Position numbers and translations under genes: made by a program
Shown here: positions 49,370-62,430 of the stretch, one piece after another
How the letters are laid out: each line of letters opens with the position of its first letter
Numbering within the stretch: position 1 is the stretch's first letter
The notes under the pieces: model-generated
Database searches by the model: none
Told to the model about the DNA's origin: nothing
What the model saw: only the letters and a program-made list of their open reading frames with translations
Assembly (NCBI RefSeq): GCF_040807025.1
Contig: NC_090942.1
Span: 42,920,911-42,984,910 of the forward strand
Direction: 5' to 3'
Length of the DNA: 64,000 nucleotides
Origin: Struthio camelus
Lineage: Eukaryota; Chordata; Aves; Struthioniformes; Struthionidae

Positions 49370-52300
49370 GACGGTATGACCTTGTTTCCCAAATTCAGCA
49401 AGGCTAATCTGCACCAGCCCTCCAGAGCACTGCATTGAAATAAGCATCATACAGGCTCCTGTGTGAGGTTACATTTCCCTTGATGCTAATCTGTTATCAG
49501 TTTTCCATGCCCTTGAAAGCAGGGGGTGAATCAAGGCATCTCTGTCGTGGCAACCCCATCTGCCAGAAAGGCCCTGGACTCCACAGATCCATCATCCTGC
49601 TTTGGACCAATGCCCATTTGCCACAGTACTTTGCTGCAATAGAGAGTTTAGGCTACTGTTACGTGCTACTTAGGCTTCAGGCATGAGTATGAAGACCAGG
49701 CTCTAGTGCTATCTTGCAGAAAGTCAAAAGACTTCCAGTCATGATGATAAGAGCAAAAAGTACTACCCCTATCCAGGTTGCATTGTTAATTATTTTCTAC
49801 TGTAAAACATTTGCCCATGAAAATTAAGTAGGAGTGTGTATTCAGAATAACGTACTTGAAAATGGCAGGGAGACAGTGACATTATCAGCACGAGCTTTCT
49901 CCCAGTACTTGCACTCTGACTTCAGAACTACAAAGCAAAAGGTGTTCCCTAATTTTATATCTAATTATCTAAGCTCAGAGCCTCTTTGGTTGGTCTCAAA
50001 GGTCTATCTGTTCAGGCTAGATTGAAAAGATAAGCTAAATCTTACACGTGGTATCAGATGAATGTGAAATTCGCTGTGAAAGGCAAATAATTTATTTTAG
50101 TATCTCTTGCTATTTATAGAAACAAAAAGTCATAGAAGAATCTGTTTGCCTGATTTACTAAGCAACTCTGCATGAACTAAAACTACTCTGTGAGTGATAT
50201 TAAGTAAACAAATTTAGCTGCAGCGAATGATGACCTTTCTTCCAGTGGAATGAGAAATAATCGTCAGAAAAATAAGGAATGGAGTTTTATTTAAAATATC
50301 TTTTCAGAGTACCATTTTCCTTTGACAGATCTTTTTTCCGTCTCTGTTCTGGAAGGTATATTTCTACTGTTCTACAGTATGTAGTTTGATTGTCATGAAT
50401 CAATTTATTTGTTAGAATTATATTAGTATCAGGTTTTATATATTTCCTTGCATCTAGCAGTTTTGAACACCAATTTATTGAACTCTACATGTGCAAATAA
50501 AGTTAATTTGAAAGCCTGAAAAATCAATATTTAACAAGTTCTTAAAATCTATTCTAATCTGTATACAGACGGAAAATTGTCTTCTAATAGCTGCATCTGA
50601 GATAGGAATCTTTAAATCTTTACAATGTATTCCATAATTTTTAATGAGTTGGGAAGGCAATCATTTAAAGATAGAGCATTAGACTAATTACTAATACAAG
50701 ACATTGAAGCATATAAATATGTGCTGTACCGAATCTTGCATTACATAACAGGCCTTATATGAAAATTCACGTCTAGACTTTTATGAACTTCAGTAATATT
50801 CATTATTTCCTAAAAAATCAGAAAAATGGCTGGATCAAGTTTAAATAATTTGGTTTGCTGAAATCAAAATGCAAAGCCAGATATTGGGGACTGAAATATC
50901 CAGTAATGAATGAAAACCCTTCCTGCTTTGTTATGATGTGGTTTTTACATACTAAAGCTAAATTTATGACAAAAATTGTCTTGTTATATGTTTGTCATTT
51001 AATTAATGCATTGTCAGAACCTTCAGCACAGATTGTTCTACTGTAAAGGGTGCTATATGAAGTAACAACCCCTAATACATTTCAAAAGAAATATAAGTGA
51101 CGTTTAGCCACGGGAAGTCTCTCTGTTTCATCCATATCTCTACTGTCCTTAAAAGAACAAACAAAAAAATTACTTGTGCAGCACAGAGACTTTAACTGGG
51201 ACTGATAAATTGTTTTCTGCCATAAAACCTATATCTCTATCAAGCACATTTTCCCTTGTATTTAAGAGAGTTATTAATTTTATTTCCCAATCACATTTTT
51301 TGAAGGTATTTTGTATCTTTTGAGTGCTAGAAGCAAGGGGATAATGATTTTTAAAATGAAAATTATTTCCTACATTTGGCTGGATATTTCTGTCCTGTGT
51401 GAGTTCACCCGGTTCTATGCTGGTAGTGTGCTCTCTTTTGCAAAATCTCCAAAGTGGCCCCATAATGTGCAATCTCCTCCTGAGCCAGGCACAGAAGGAT
51501 ATATTCTAAATAATGCACACTACCAAGCCTGCGATGCATACCTGGTGCAGACCTGACACCTCCATCATCCACAGTAATATTTCCATGATTTCCACCATAG
51601 ACGCAGTAACCACCGCTCCTCCATCAGACCATCTCTGCTAGCCCAGCATCAATCACCCGGTCACCATGAGTAGCATAAAAGTACAGTACCTTCAAACAAC
51701 CATATACAGATGAGCACCACAGATAAACACATATCTCCACAGACCTAGAGTAGAACCGAGATCTGCATACTATGTTGTTTGCTGTGAAGAGAACAAGCCC
51801 AATGAAAATACAGCGTCTCCAAGCTACCAAAACACTTTTCTAGAGAAAAAAGATCACATTCCCAACTTATTCTCTTCACTCCTGATGTTCAAAGAAGACC
51901 TACAAAATATCTTTCAAAGATAAGTCTAGGAGTCAAGATTCTTGGCTGTTGTACTCTACAGATCAACGGCAGAAAAGTAATTATTTCTGGCATATTATAA
52001 TTCTTTTCTCTCTCTCCCTATTCCTACCTTTAAAATACAGAGAATATGTGGCATGCCTATGAGGTCACCTAAACTTATAAGGAATTGTACTTTAAATTTT
52101 GAATGAGTGGTTCCCCTGCTCAAGGTTAAGCAGTAAGCAGTAAGCTTAAGTAAGCACCAGTAAAGGATGCTGGGGTATTTCTGTGCGTTACGCATAATTT
52201 GTAATGTGTCCTGAATGATTTTATTATTGCTTCATTTCCAGAGCAAGTGGTTGAGGAAAAGTAGCTGTTTGTGAGTGTGTTCGTTTTCTTTTTCATAGAT

Positions 52301-52957
52301 GATTGTGCTCAAAGTGATCAGCTTTTTCTAGTACAAAGTCTTTGAATAATAGATTCTTATTCTAAACCTTTGCTGAAATATGTATAAATGGTGTACAAGA
52401 GGACACTGCAGCTTTTGGTTTTAAGAAGGATTATATGCAGTTTTTCCTTTCCCACACTGAAATAGACCCAAGAAACTGTGGCTATCATGGAGCTGCCTAG
52501 CACAGCATCCAGTATTACTTCACATCTCTTCCCCATACCCATATTCCTCTCCCAGACAGGATAGCTGCAACCTAGTTGCCTGTTGGGTGCTGTCTCTCAG
52601 GCTGTGTCGGGCGCTGGCTAGCAGATTGTTCTTTGGCACGGTCCAAAACCATTTTGGGGGTGCGCTAGCTACTAAACTTGGGTCCATGCTGTGGCCCAGT
52701 TTCATCACTCTAGACCTAGCCTGTGGGCCATCCACACCTATATGACAAAATATTTTGTTTTCAGCAGGGTTAACAGTCTTCCCCTTCCACCTCACATTGG
52801 TGTGCTGAGCTGCTGTAGCTGTACAGAAATGTCCACAGAAATGGACCAGTACAGAAATGTCTTCTCATTGCAGGATGTTCGGAGGACTGAGTGACTGGAC
52901 GCAAGGCTGCAGTGAAGCACAGGGACTTAATTCTTAGTGAGGAGATTATGACTGACA
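49370..52957. other. non-coding interval, no gene seen
   Basis: AT-rich from about 50040 to 51100. Minor internal duplications: GTACAGAAATGTC at 52821-52833 and again at 52849-52861, and short TAAGCAG repeats near 52128-52155. No credible exon. Confidence 0.55.
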
Positions 52958-53155
52958 AGCAAAGGAAGGAAAAAAAATGGGACGGTACCTGAGAGAAGGG
53001 TTGAGAGGACAGTGAAAAAAGCAAAAGGTCAAAGCAAGGAAAAGAATAAAGAGGAAAGGAAAGCAAAGCAAAGAATAAAAAACACAGGGGAGAAGAAGGC
53101 TCAAGGGAAATGAGTGGTAGGTAAGGCAAGGCTTGGAGCAGGACAGGATAAAAAT
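52958..53155 (+). repeat. purine-rich low-complexity tract
   Basis: About 200 bases dominated by A and G on the plus strand, densest at 53035-53080 (GGAAAGGAAAGCAAAGCAAAG). It produces a stop-poor pyrimidine frame on the minus strand (52770-53129, 119 codons) rich in Phe, Ser, Leu and Pro. That frame is a composition artefact rather than a gene. Confidence 0.7.
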
Positions 53156-56100
53156 AATATGTTTCAAAGAGCTGGACCTGCAGAACTTTAGTGAGCTGAA
53201 TTTAACATTTCCAGTCCCTGAGGTGCAAATAACCTAGGCTGAGAGTGGATGAGAGCCACGGTGAGTTTGTCCGTTTTCTGTACCGCTATTCAGACGGGTG
53301 CTGCTGGCAACATCATTCTACCCTCAATTTTCAGATTAATCCTGAGCCCTCCATTCGGGATAAATCCTGTCCTTCTCATCCACACCTTTAAATGACCAAC
53401 AGCAATATAATCACTATGCTTTGCTGTGTTCAGGCACCATACAGAAACTGGAGTATTTAGCGGTCCCGTGCTCAGCGGATCGACAGAGCGGTAGCATGAA
53501 ACCACCGAGGAGCAGGACTTACCACTGTACCACTCTGCTAACCAACCTCTTCCCTCCAGAGTGGTGTGCCTGGTGCACAAACTGCAAGGACTGCATCCAC
53601 CAGTTCTCACTGCATGATGATTCCTCCACAAAATTATGTATCAGTATTGTTTCCTAAACTGCAAGAAGTGGACAGCGAAACAAGGTGAGGCCTTCTTTTA
53701 CTTCACAGTACACAGAGTTTTAGTATATGCAAGTTCACATGTAAATCCTATTTGTTAGACTAAATGGGAGATTAATTATTATTGCGCCCTCATCTGGTCC
53801 TTTCACTTCCTACATTTCTCACTTGAGTTTCTAACTATCAAAATTGACTGTAGGCATGAGTTATGTGCTTTAACACAGCCTGATTAATCAGTCAAAAAGG
53901 ATATAGTCATTTTTCACTAGGAACTTTTTTAATTGGGTTCCTGGGCTCTTCTCTCTACATAACGTGTCATGAAAAAGCATCTAATCAGTTTAAAACCCTC
54001 CGTCCTTGAAAAGCACCCTACCTTCTATGCTGATTTTTCACACAAGTTACAATACAGGAAAATCAAATTACAGTGATATGCAGATTTCTGGATACGTTCT
54101 TTGTGAACGTGGATGCGCTCTTTGGTGCTCTTTCATGTTGCATCATCTTTAAGCCTTAGGTAGACCCTTACCATTGCATCATATGCTCTGTAGTCCTGAC
54201 CTCTTCTAAAGAGTAGCTTCTCTTAGTTCTTCGCTTTTTGAATAATATACATGCATATGCATCTGAAGATTTTGCTGCATCCAGGGTACTAATGAAAATC
54301 AGAAAGTCAGGCCGATATGACAAGATACAGAGTTCAGAGTCAAATCTGAAGCTTTTTGCAAAAGTTAATTGTGTCCAGACGTCATCACTGGATTAGATGT
54401 CATCACTGACCCTACTAACTAGAAACACATGTACTCTCCCATCTAGGTTGATATTATAAAAGGAAGCATTCCTTCACCATAGTGTGAACTTGAGATGCTT
54501 CCAAATGGGTGAAAATATCTATACAGCACAGTGCCGTGCAATACAGACTCACTAGCTAGTGTCTCAAAAGCAGGTCCTCGGTGATGTGGCTATCTAGCTT
54601 GTGGACACTTTGCTGAAGGAGCTGTACTGCTCCCAACTCCAGTGCTAAGGTATTTGAAGATACGCCAGATGTCTTTGTAGAGGTGGATGCAGTTAAAATA
54701 TCAGTTAGAGCTCTTGCAGTACTGTGTGGCTTGAAACATTCATCGGATGCAGCCTCCTGACTCACCCTTGTAAAGGAGGTTCAGCATATGACTACGCTAG
54801 TCAGCATCAATGTACCAAAAGTATGTACCTTTTGTGAAAGCAAAGACCAGTCACAGGATTTCAGATAAGAGACAGAATGCCTTAGAACGATCTTCATCTC
54901 ACCACGATGAGATCATTAAAGATCACCTTGGGAAAAAGGGACAGGGTGTTTCTGAGGAAGGAGGGACAGAGTATTCGGTACCATCCTCCCAGGGCTTGAT
55001 AGATAGGAAATTTGGAGAGTTGCATGTGCACCCCTGCTCCTGCTTGCCTATTAACTGAGGTAGTGACTCCCTGTTCGATCACTAGTTGCATATGTAAGCA
55101 TCATAATTGGATCATGCTAATGAAATATTTATTGAAGCTTTAGTATTTCCGGTGGAAGAAGCCAGATCAGATCTTTACCTGTTGGATACCTTGGTTTCTG
55201 GGAAATTTTTGCCCTTTCCTGAAGCTCTGAAGATTGACCACAGAAGCAAGATGCAGAAAAAGACAGGTACAACTGCTCCTAATAATACTTAAATCTTGGA
55301 ACTATTTGGCTGGGGTATCTTGTTTATGTTATTACGATCATTACAATTGTCAGATTTGAACTGAGAAAAATTTCCCTCAGATCGGCATTGTCAGGGACTG
55401 TTTTTTTACAGGCAAGGTCACGGCCTGTTTCTGAGAATTACCCAGTTTCACCCTATGGAAAAGCCTTTGCTTTTTTCCCCTATAATACACAAAAATTGTG
55501 GCTTTTAATCTTATATTTCAGGTCTAAGTCAGGCAGAAGCTACTGGGAGTGTTTTGTGGCCTCTGCTGAGCAAGGGTGTGTGGAAGAGGTGTTCTGCAGC
55601 CCTTTCAGTCTAAACATCTGCTGTGTGGCCACCTGTGATGAGAGGGGGAATTTGGGACCTACGGCAAATTGTCTTCCTCCAAGGAGCCTTGCATGACACA
55701 CCTCCATTGCATGATAAAGTGGAGACACAGGCCAGTACCTGAAACCCTTGGCTGAGGACAACTATTTTAACAAAAAAGCTGTGTGGGGTCCAGCACCTGA
55801 GAAATCACACCTTTGGGATGCAGTTGAGGAGGTTTTGTCATAAAGAGCAAAATCTAACTAACTCAGACATCCAGCAGAGCTGAGGATACCTGACCTGACT
55901 GAAAGCTGTGACGTGCAAATCTTTTGTTTTCCTATTCCAGTATCTGTGTTCCTCAGACAGGTCTAAAAAAGAGCTCTTCAAATACCTGAAAAACAGTCCC
56001 GTCCCTGCTGCCTCCTCATCTCCTCAGCAGGAGCTGGCTGCCGCAGGAAGACCTGCCTGAAATCTGCAGATAAGGCAGTCGTGGAAGAGCTGGGGGAGCC

Positions 56101-56396
56101 CTCACTGTGCTCAGAGAGCAAGTACCATTACAGTAATGTGGCTGTTGACACGGACTATCATTTTCCTTCTCTTTCGTCAATGCCACTTATTTCTGCCTGT
56201 TTGGGAAAGGGCCCTTCTCCCCACCCACATGAAGAAAAGCTTTTCTTCAGAGAGAGAGGGTAAGAGCAAACGGGAGGAAAGGCAGCCAAAGGTAGAGAGA
56301 AAATGGCAGTGACTCTGTAGAGGGCTGGGAGAAGACCCAGCCCCACTGCCACTTATACCCTGTATTTGTGTGAAGGCAACAGCTCACCAGGACTGC
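53156..56396. other. non-coding interval, no gene seen
   Basis: A small CpG cluster (about six in 55 bases) lies at 53460-53515. An 18-bp-period duplication, GTCATCACTG at 54381-54390 and 54399-54408, includes one GACGTCA (half-palindromic CRE-like) site. The remaining open frames are short and unrecognised. Confidence 0.5.
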
Positions 56397-56409
56397 TTTT
56401 TTTTTTTTT
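56397..56409 (-). repeat. poly-T run
   Basis: Thirteen T residues (poly-A on the minus strand). No retrocopy is recognisable on its right side. Confidence 0.75.
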
Positions 56410-56949
56410 CCTGGACATTTTGTGATCGTTTAAGGTTGACACTTGAATCTGAAATTATCACAAACAAGCTGGTCAAGAAAGACTTCATAATCACACCAAA
56501 AATATAGTAGTGGAGAAGAGTAAAATAGAATATCTTCTATTTAATGATAACCTTAGGCTACTATCTTTTTCTAAGGCAGCATCTGTATCAGTGGAATAAG
56601 CGTCAGCAAACACAACAGAAGTTCATTAGCCAGGGATGTAACCATTACCAAGTTACTGGAAAGTTGTCCTTCCACTGTATTTTGTAATGAAATGTTTAAA
56701 CTTTTAAATTAATTGAAAAGAAAAAAGTAATGAAGATAGCAAGCCATTTGCCAAATTTCTGAAAGACAAATAGTTGAACATGCACATGTGAACATAAAAA
56801 ACGATATTTCTCTATCCTTTGTCCTCCTTTGTCTCCTCCTTCTCTTTCTGCCTTCTTTGCGATCTCTTTTCCCCAGCACCACAAAAAAGTGTCATGGTTT
56901 TGCAAAGTCTCTCACTTTAAATGGCCATTGGTGGGTGTCAGGTGATCAA

Positions 56950-57095
56950 GGTCGGGGACTCACATACCCTGCGGTCATCCAGGAGCAGCCGTGCGGTGAC
57001 TGCACTGACGGGGCTGCTGAGCAGCCAGGCCCACATGGGACAACAGTGCAGACATACGCCTGTCGGGGGGAAACTGCCGCACCACGCCTCAGCGC
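56950..57095. other. isolated CpG-rich patch
   Basis: About ten CpG dinucleotides in 145 bases, with G+C clearly above 60% by eye, surrounded by AT-rich sequence. It is too short for a conventional CpG island (at least 200 bases, and usually 500 or more). Frames crossing it (56788-57111 plus, 56938-57126 minus) show no known domain. It could be a small unmethylated regulatory site, part of a worn GC-rich repeat, or chance. Confidence 0.5.
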
Positions 57096-60000
57096 CCATC
57101 CTCAGCTCTGACTGAAACCCTCCCATTCTGGAGTAACATGTTCTGATAGTACGAATATAAGAATAACTTAATCCTTTCCTCAGGAGTTTTACGTAAGTAT
57201 GTACAGCGGTAGTTTACCCTTAGGCACAAGGATGATAGCATTGTACAGAAGTAAAGTTAACATCACTGTCATCGCATCTGAGTAACATTAGTAACTTACG
57301 AAAACATTAACACAAACAACAAAAACCCTACAAGGAATTCAGATTGTAATTAAGGCCATTATGAAAATATGCACTGTATTAAAGCATATCTTCATGCTTC
57401 TATCAAATTCATCCCTTCTTACCCACGTGCTGCTGGTTTTCTTATTGCTGTAGGAAATATTACCTCGACCTAACCCTTGTATAACACTTGCTGCAGAACA
57501 TATACAAGGATAGCCAAAGGCCTAAGCATACTTCTGATGATCATCTCTTTTCTCTGTAACGGAGAAGAGGGAAGTACACCATTCAAAGAGGCAGCCAGCA
57601 GCAAGGAGGGCATACCTAGATTTAGACGCAAGTCTTCTTATCAGCAGAGGACAGGCTCCCTTCTTACAGAAAGAACGCGTTCCTTCCTAACCAGGTACTA
57701 TTTATTTTTCTATCAGTCCACAGAACTATGGAAAATGTGACAGACTGTGAATTGTTGCTGCCTCTGTTCGCATATGTGTCAACATGAAAAAGAGAGCTGC
57801 GCAGTCTGATACCCCAGAGTCCAGGTGGGAGCTAGACACTGATATTGCTGGTATTACAGACAAGCTTGAATAATTTGAGAAAGGAATTTAAAACACAAGC
57901 ACGGTTGCCAACTTGGCTAGCAGACACATGCACAGGCACAGGCACTTGCCTAGCTAGTGCCTGGAGCACTAACAGTACAACGATTATTGCGTGTGAGTGC
58001 AGGGCACCAACAAGCTGTGCAGCAACTCAGCAAATGTGAGTTATGATATATAGGAAACAGGTTGTATACAAAGAGGGCCAGGATGTCTTTGGGCTCAGGA
58101 CACAAAACAGAAGTAGGAACGTTAATCAAATACCTTGTGTCCTTGGTCCTGTAAAGTAAATCTTCCCTCCAGATGACCAGGTAGGCAATAGGAGTAACTC
58201 CAGGTCAGCAAAAAAATGGGATTTACATCCTCAGCAAACAGAGAATCAAAACCAAAATTGGCAAATAACCACTGGGAAGGAGGAGGACAGCAAACCTGAA
58301 GCTATCTGTAGTTCAGAAACTGAGTGCCTACATACTCTCATGACAATGTAAAAAACAAGAGGATCCTTCCTATTGTTCAAAGAGATTCAGAGCTGCGAAG
58401 CCTGCAGGCTCACCTCAACACGAAACTCCAACTGAGTAACAGCAGTGCGAGCAGGATCCTGGCAACGCTGCTGTGCAGTCAGGGGGCATCCTTAGGTCCT
58501 CAGTCTGGTAAACAACTCGGTGAGAGCTGGCCTTAATAGGCGATTAATGAACAAGTCTTTATTCACCACATATGCTGACAGTATTGCCTTTATTAGAACT
58601 CACCCTGTGAGGATTTCTTTTGCAACATGCAGGACTTGGAGCTTAATTAGCTAAGAATTTGTTTTAAGTGATTTTGACTCAAGCAAACTCTTATCTCTTA
58701 AGCTTTGAAGTTGTCATCATTTTTGGATCATCAGCTTTCTTTATAAAAACATGCTTTGTTGGCATCCGAATAGAATTTCCAGCAGATTTACTTTTGTGAG
58801 AAATAGAATGCACCTTAACTCATTTTCAGATGTACTCAGGCAGTGCCTTTTGGCTGAAGCATGGAAAGAATTTAAATCATTATCAGTGCTGCAGCAGACA
58901 AAGCAAGCATCTAACAAGCATTTTATTCCATACTCAATTTGCAGTATTAATAAAACAATTAAATTACTAACAGAAATAAGCAATTTTCCAAAAGTGATAC
59001 AGAGTCGTGTTTACTCATTCTGAGCAGTTTCCTTCTCAACAGGAATGTAGGAAGATTCATTCTTAACTGCTTTTCCAGATTAGGCAGGTCATTGCTGTTT
59101 TATTTAAAAATAAAAGCCTACTCAGCATTCTATTTCTTTTTTATTTCGAATTTCTGCTGAGTACAACTATAATAATTGGATTCCTTCATTCCTCCTCCTA
59201 CATCATCCTGGGTCAAACAAACTCGGTGATTAAAATGAAATGGAGCAAGCAATGGGTAAAGCATTCGTATCAGCACAAATGTACTGATTTGAACGCCTTC
59301 ACTGTAACGTGTATCCCTCCCACCATTGCAGGAGGGCTTGGAATCTGCTGCTGTACAGAACAAGTATGAAATTTGGCTCCTGAGACAATTATGCTTCAAA
59401 TATGGTGTGCATTCAATCTGTCAACAATGGACAACAGTGTTCACAAGGAACCTAAGCATCTTTTCCAGCTGAAAATTTAGATAAGCTGTGTTGTCCAAGG
59501 CACTCTGTTTTAAATAGTCTTTAATGTGCCAAAGAAAAGTGTTCTTAACCCACCCTTCATTTAAATGGGTTAAAACTCACCGTTTTCCCGATACGAAAAG
59601 CTCCCTCAGACTGCGACAACAGAGAAGTTCCCCTGGACAGGTTTGAATTACTGCATTTCAGGCAGATTATGCTTTCATAAAAGCTTTATAGGACGATGGT
59701 TTGGGGCAATGTGTAAAATACTGTAAAACACTGTGGGTCAGGTTATCCTCTGGAGATTTTCCTACGAGCCTGGACTGGATGCTTTAGAGACAGGAGGGTA
59801 GCTACCTTAGCCTAGCCAGAGCAGGCTCCACTGCCTGCAGGGGCACTCCACTCTCTTGAGGGAAGAGTGCTCCAGTCTCTGTGTCATCTCAGCGGTCACA
59901 GACATCAGCAGGTGAATTGAAAAGTTTCCCTAGTAGCAAGCCATGGGAAACTCAATGTCCTGCCCCCTTGTGCACAAATTCTGCTTACTGAGGTCCCTTG

Positions 60001-60660
60001 TGTTGTGTCCAGCTGCCCTGGACCCAGAGCTGGCCTGAAGTATCAGGCATGAAGACTTGAAGAGAAACAAAACAAAACACAGGAGCACTTTGATGCTAGT
60101 TTGCTTTTCTGTTATTTCTTACTCTTACTTCTGTCTCTGCGCAGCTCAATTAGCTACACGGGAGAGTTATCTTTGAGTGCTGATATGCTGTCTCATCTCT
60201 AACATAAACAAAGAAGTTTACCAAAAGCTCTGCTCTTAATTTAGCATTGGTTTCCAAACCATAGAAAATAACTGCTTAGAGATTTAATCTATTCTTCTCA
60301 TCTACTAACAGGATCTTTCCAGGACAAATGCCAGCTCCCTCTTTTCTGCATTTCTTTTATCTGTGAGAGCCTTGTGACCTTGGAGGCTATGGACTTGAGA
60401 GTACTTCTGTGAAAACTTTACCTTTTTCAAGTACTTTGTTAACTCTGAATATCACATAAGATAACAATGCACCAAAAATAGCAGTTCTCCCAAATCAGAG
60501 CCAGCATTTGCTAAGGGTTGAACACTTAGCATTTGGGTGACCTCTTTTGATATTTGATTACTTTCTTCTGATTTAGTACCTAGATAATGCAATGAATGGC
60601 ACCATATCTGAGCCTGCCCAGAAGCACCTCGGTGATGAACGGTTCTGTCTTTACATACCA
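57096..60660. other. non-coding interval, no gene seen
   Basis: A small hairpin, AGGCACT ... AGTGCCT with a 9-base loop, lies at 57940-57962. The frames 58751-59023 plus and 58741-58983 minus cover the same AT-rich stretch on opposite strands and neither is recognisable. Confidence 0.5.
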
Positions 60661-60661
60661 C

Positions 60662-60675
60662 AAAAAAAAAAAAAA
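60662..60675 (+). repeat. poly-A run
   Basis: Fourteen A residues, 15-20 bases left of the MIR-like element. For a minus-strand SINE the tail would read as T on this strand, so the run is probably unrelated. Confidence 0.75.
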
Positions 60676-60689
60676 CATTTATTTAGTTA

Positions 60690-60785
60690 TCACTAAATAG
60701 AAAGCTCACAAACATTAATAGGAGCAGGCGCTGAAGCCCAGGTCTCCTCACTTGCAAAAGAGTGCTCAGACCACCAGGATAAAGA
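60690..60785 (-). mobile_element. MIR-like tRNA-derived SINE head
   Basis: On the minus strand it reads ATCCTGGTGGTCTGAGCACT, then GAGGAGACCTGGGCTTCAGC. This closely follows the tRNA-derived head of amniote MIR-type SINEs ('gtggttagagcact ... gggagacctgggttcaa...'), with A-box-like TGGTGGTCTGAGC and B-box-like GACCTGGGCTTCAG. TCACAAACATTAATAGGAGC on the plus strand fits the next reversed block 'tcacacagctagtaagtggcagagc'. It lacks an acceptor-stem pair and is not a functional tRNA. Confidence 0.5.
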
Positions 60786-61307
60786 TCCACATCTCATGTT
60801 TTTGTCTCCCATGCATGTGTACACATGATGCTTCTCTCTCAGGAGGGAGGCCTGCGAAGGACCTGCAATGCTGCTGTTACAGAATACTTTTGCGAGGTGG
60901 CAAATGTGAGATTGGAAAACCAACGGACAAAAAACCTGACTACGGAGATGTGGTCTACTACATCCTAGATGAATGCTGCCATGCCTGACCTACTAGTGCG
61001 CCAAGCAGCATCACCAGCATCAGTTTCAAAGAAAAGCCTTAGGAATCTGATTTCATAATATGCTATGAATCTTGAGTGAAAGGAGGTGCCAAGAATAAAG
61101 GCCCATATATTGCAGGAAGATTCACTTCTCCTTGCACATTTCCAATTTTCTGGCTGATGCAGCTCTGCAATCCTGTGCCAGTTACAGGGCTCCCCAGGAT
61201 CCTGGGCACCTGGGGCCCAGCAGAGACTGTGGGTACTACTGGAGGGGCCAAGTACCTAAAAGTCAGATGCTGCAACACTAATGACTGCCAGCTCCATTTT
61301 ATGGATT

Positions 61308-61350
61308 GAGCTCTTAGGCCCAGATCCCCAGATATTTCAACAGCTTAATT
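61308..61350. repeat. possible old amniote repeat trace
   Basis: CTTAGGCCCAGATCCCCAGA followed by TATTTCAACAGCTTAA resembles the sauropsid repeat phrase 'taggcccagatcctcaaaggtatttaggcacctaa'. The match is short and remembered, so this is weak. Confidence 0.2.
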
Positions 61351-62314
61351 ATTCAAGCAGTACTTTTGAGCAGACTGGTGTTAGTGCATCAGTTGCAATT
61401 GTAAAGGCGGTTTTCCTCAGGAGGTGCCACATAAAAGGGGTGAGTGTACACTAAGGGGTGGTGGGAACTTGTTACCATAAAGTAACTTTGTATCTTAAAG
61501 CTCTGATTTTAGGGTTATTAGTGGAAATCAGAAAAGCATAATCACTGAGTTATTTACTTCCCACTTGCAGGAAACATGCGCAAAACAAGAACCTTCAGTG
61601 TTGCTACCGGTCTACCGTTTCAATCTTAAAAATAAACAACTCCAAATGTATTATTGAATAGAGAATTTTCAAATTATGGGCTCCAGTGAACCTGTAGCTT
61701 CTTGAAAAGTTCATTGGTGTTTGTCAACTTTCATCACACGAGAAAGCAGAGGAAATACAGAGTCTGGGATAACTTTTTTATTTACTTTCACTAAGGAACG
61801 ACATAGCTCTGTTTACCTTCCATGACCTGAATACTCCATCACATTTGAACTAGATTCAGGTGCTTATAATTGTTTATAATATCTTTTTATATGAATGAAA
61901 CAGGTAAAATTAAAAAAATGTTTTAAATAAGCATCCAATTTTTCCTATCTTAAGCACATTTATGTCTCTGGAGATCTGGATATACCTGGAGATATAAAGA
62001 TGCACTCATATTTATTTCATTTATTTGTGCATACATATTATTAATGGGCATGTAATACATGCATGCACTCACACTGAATATTATACATTAGACTTAATAT
62101 TTAGAATAAGGAAAAAAAGAAAATGATTTTTGATCTTGGTGACATTCTTTATCCACCCAAATAAGAATGATACTTGTGTGCTAGATTAAACAAAGCAAAC
62201 ACGCACTACTTTTTGGAATATTTTGGTCCACAGACTTTGCAGAAGTTGGGTTACTACACATATGCAAGAACAGTATCTTTCTTCAGATCATTGGAGACTG
62301 TGGGCATTGCTTGA

Positions 62315-62430
62315 GGCTTGGATGAAGAGAGCATTGGTTTTGTGATTGGGAGACTCAGTTTACTGCTTGTCCCTAGGCAAGCCCTGCTTCACTGTCCCAA
62401 TGCTCCTACGGAGCTGCCTGCTCCTTCAGC
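62315..62430 (+). mobile_element. possible MIR-like SINE remnant
   Basis: AGAGCATTGGTTTTGTGATT, GGGAGACTCAGTTTACTGC and then CTTGTCCCTAGGCAAGCCCT sit in the order expected for a plus-strand MIR-type SINE ('agagcatggactttgg... gagacctgggttc... gtgaccttgggcaagtcac'), with a deletion between head and core. Divergence is high. Confidence 0.3.

Noticed and set aside
52770-53129. 119-codon minus-strand frame rich in Phe, Ser and Leu
   Set aside because: It is the pyrimidine complement of the purine-rich tract, a low-complexity artefact.
55056-55075. TGAGGTAGT, the let-7 seed-like 5' end
   Set aside because: Only nine bases match. The rest of the mature sequence and a hairpin partner are absent.
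57940-57962. AGGCACT/AGTGCCT hairpin
   Set aside because: A seven-base stem with a nine-base loop is common by chance.
60662-60675. Poly-A run as the tail of the adjacent SINE
   Set aside because: The SINE head is on the minus strand, so its tail should appear as T on the plus strand.
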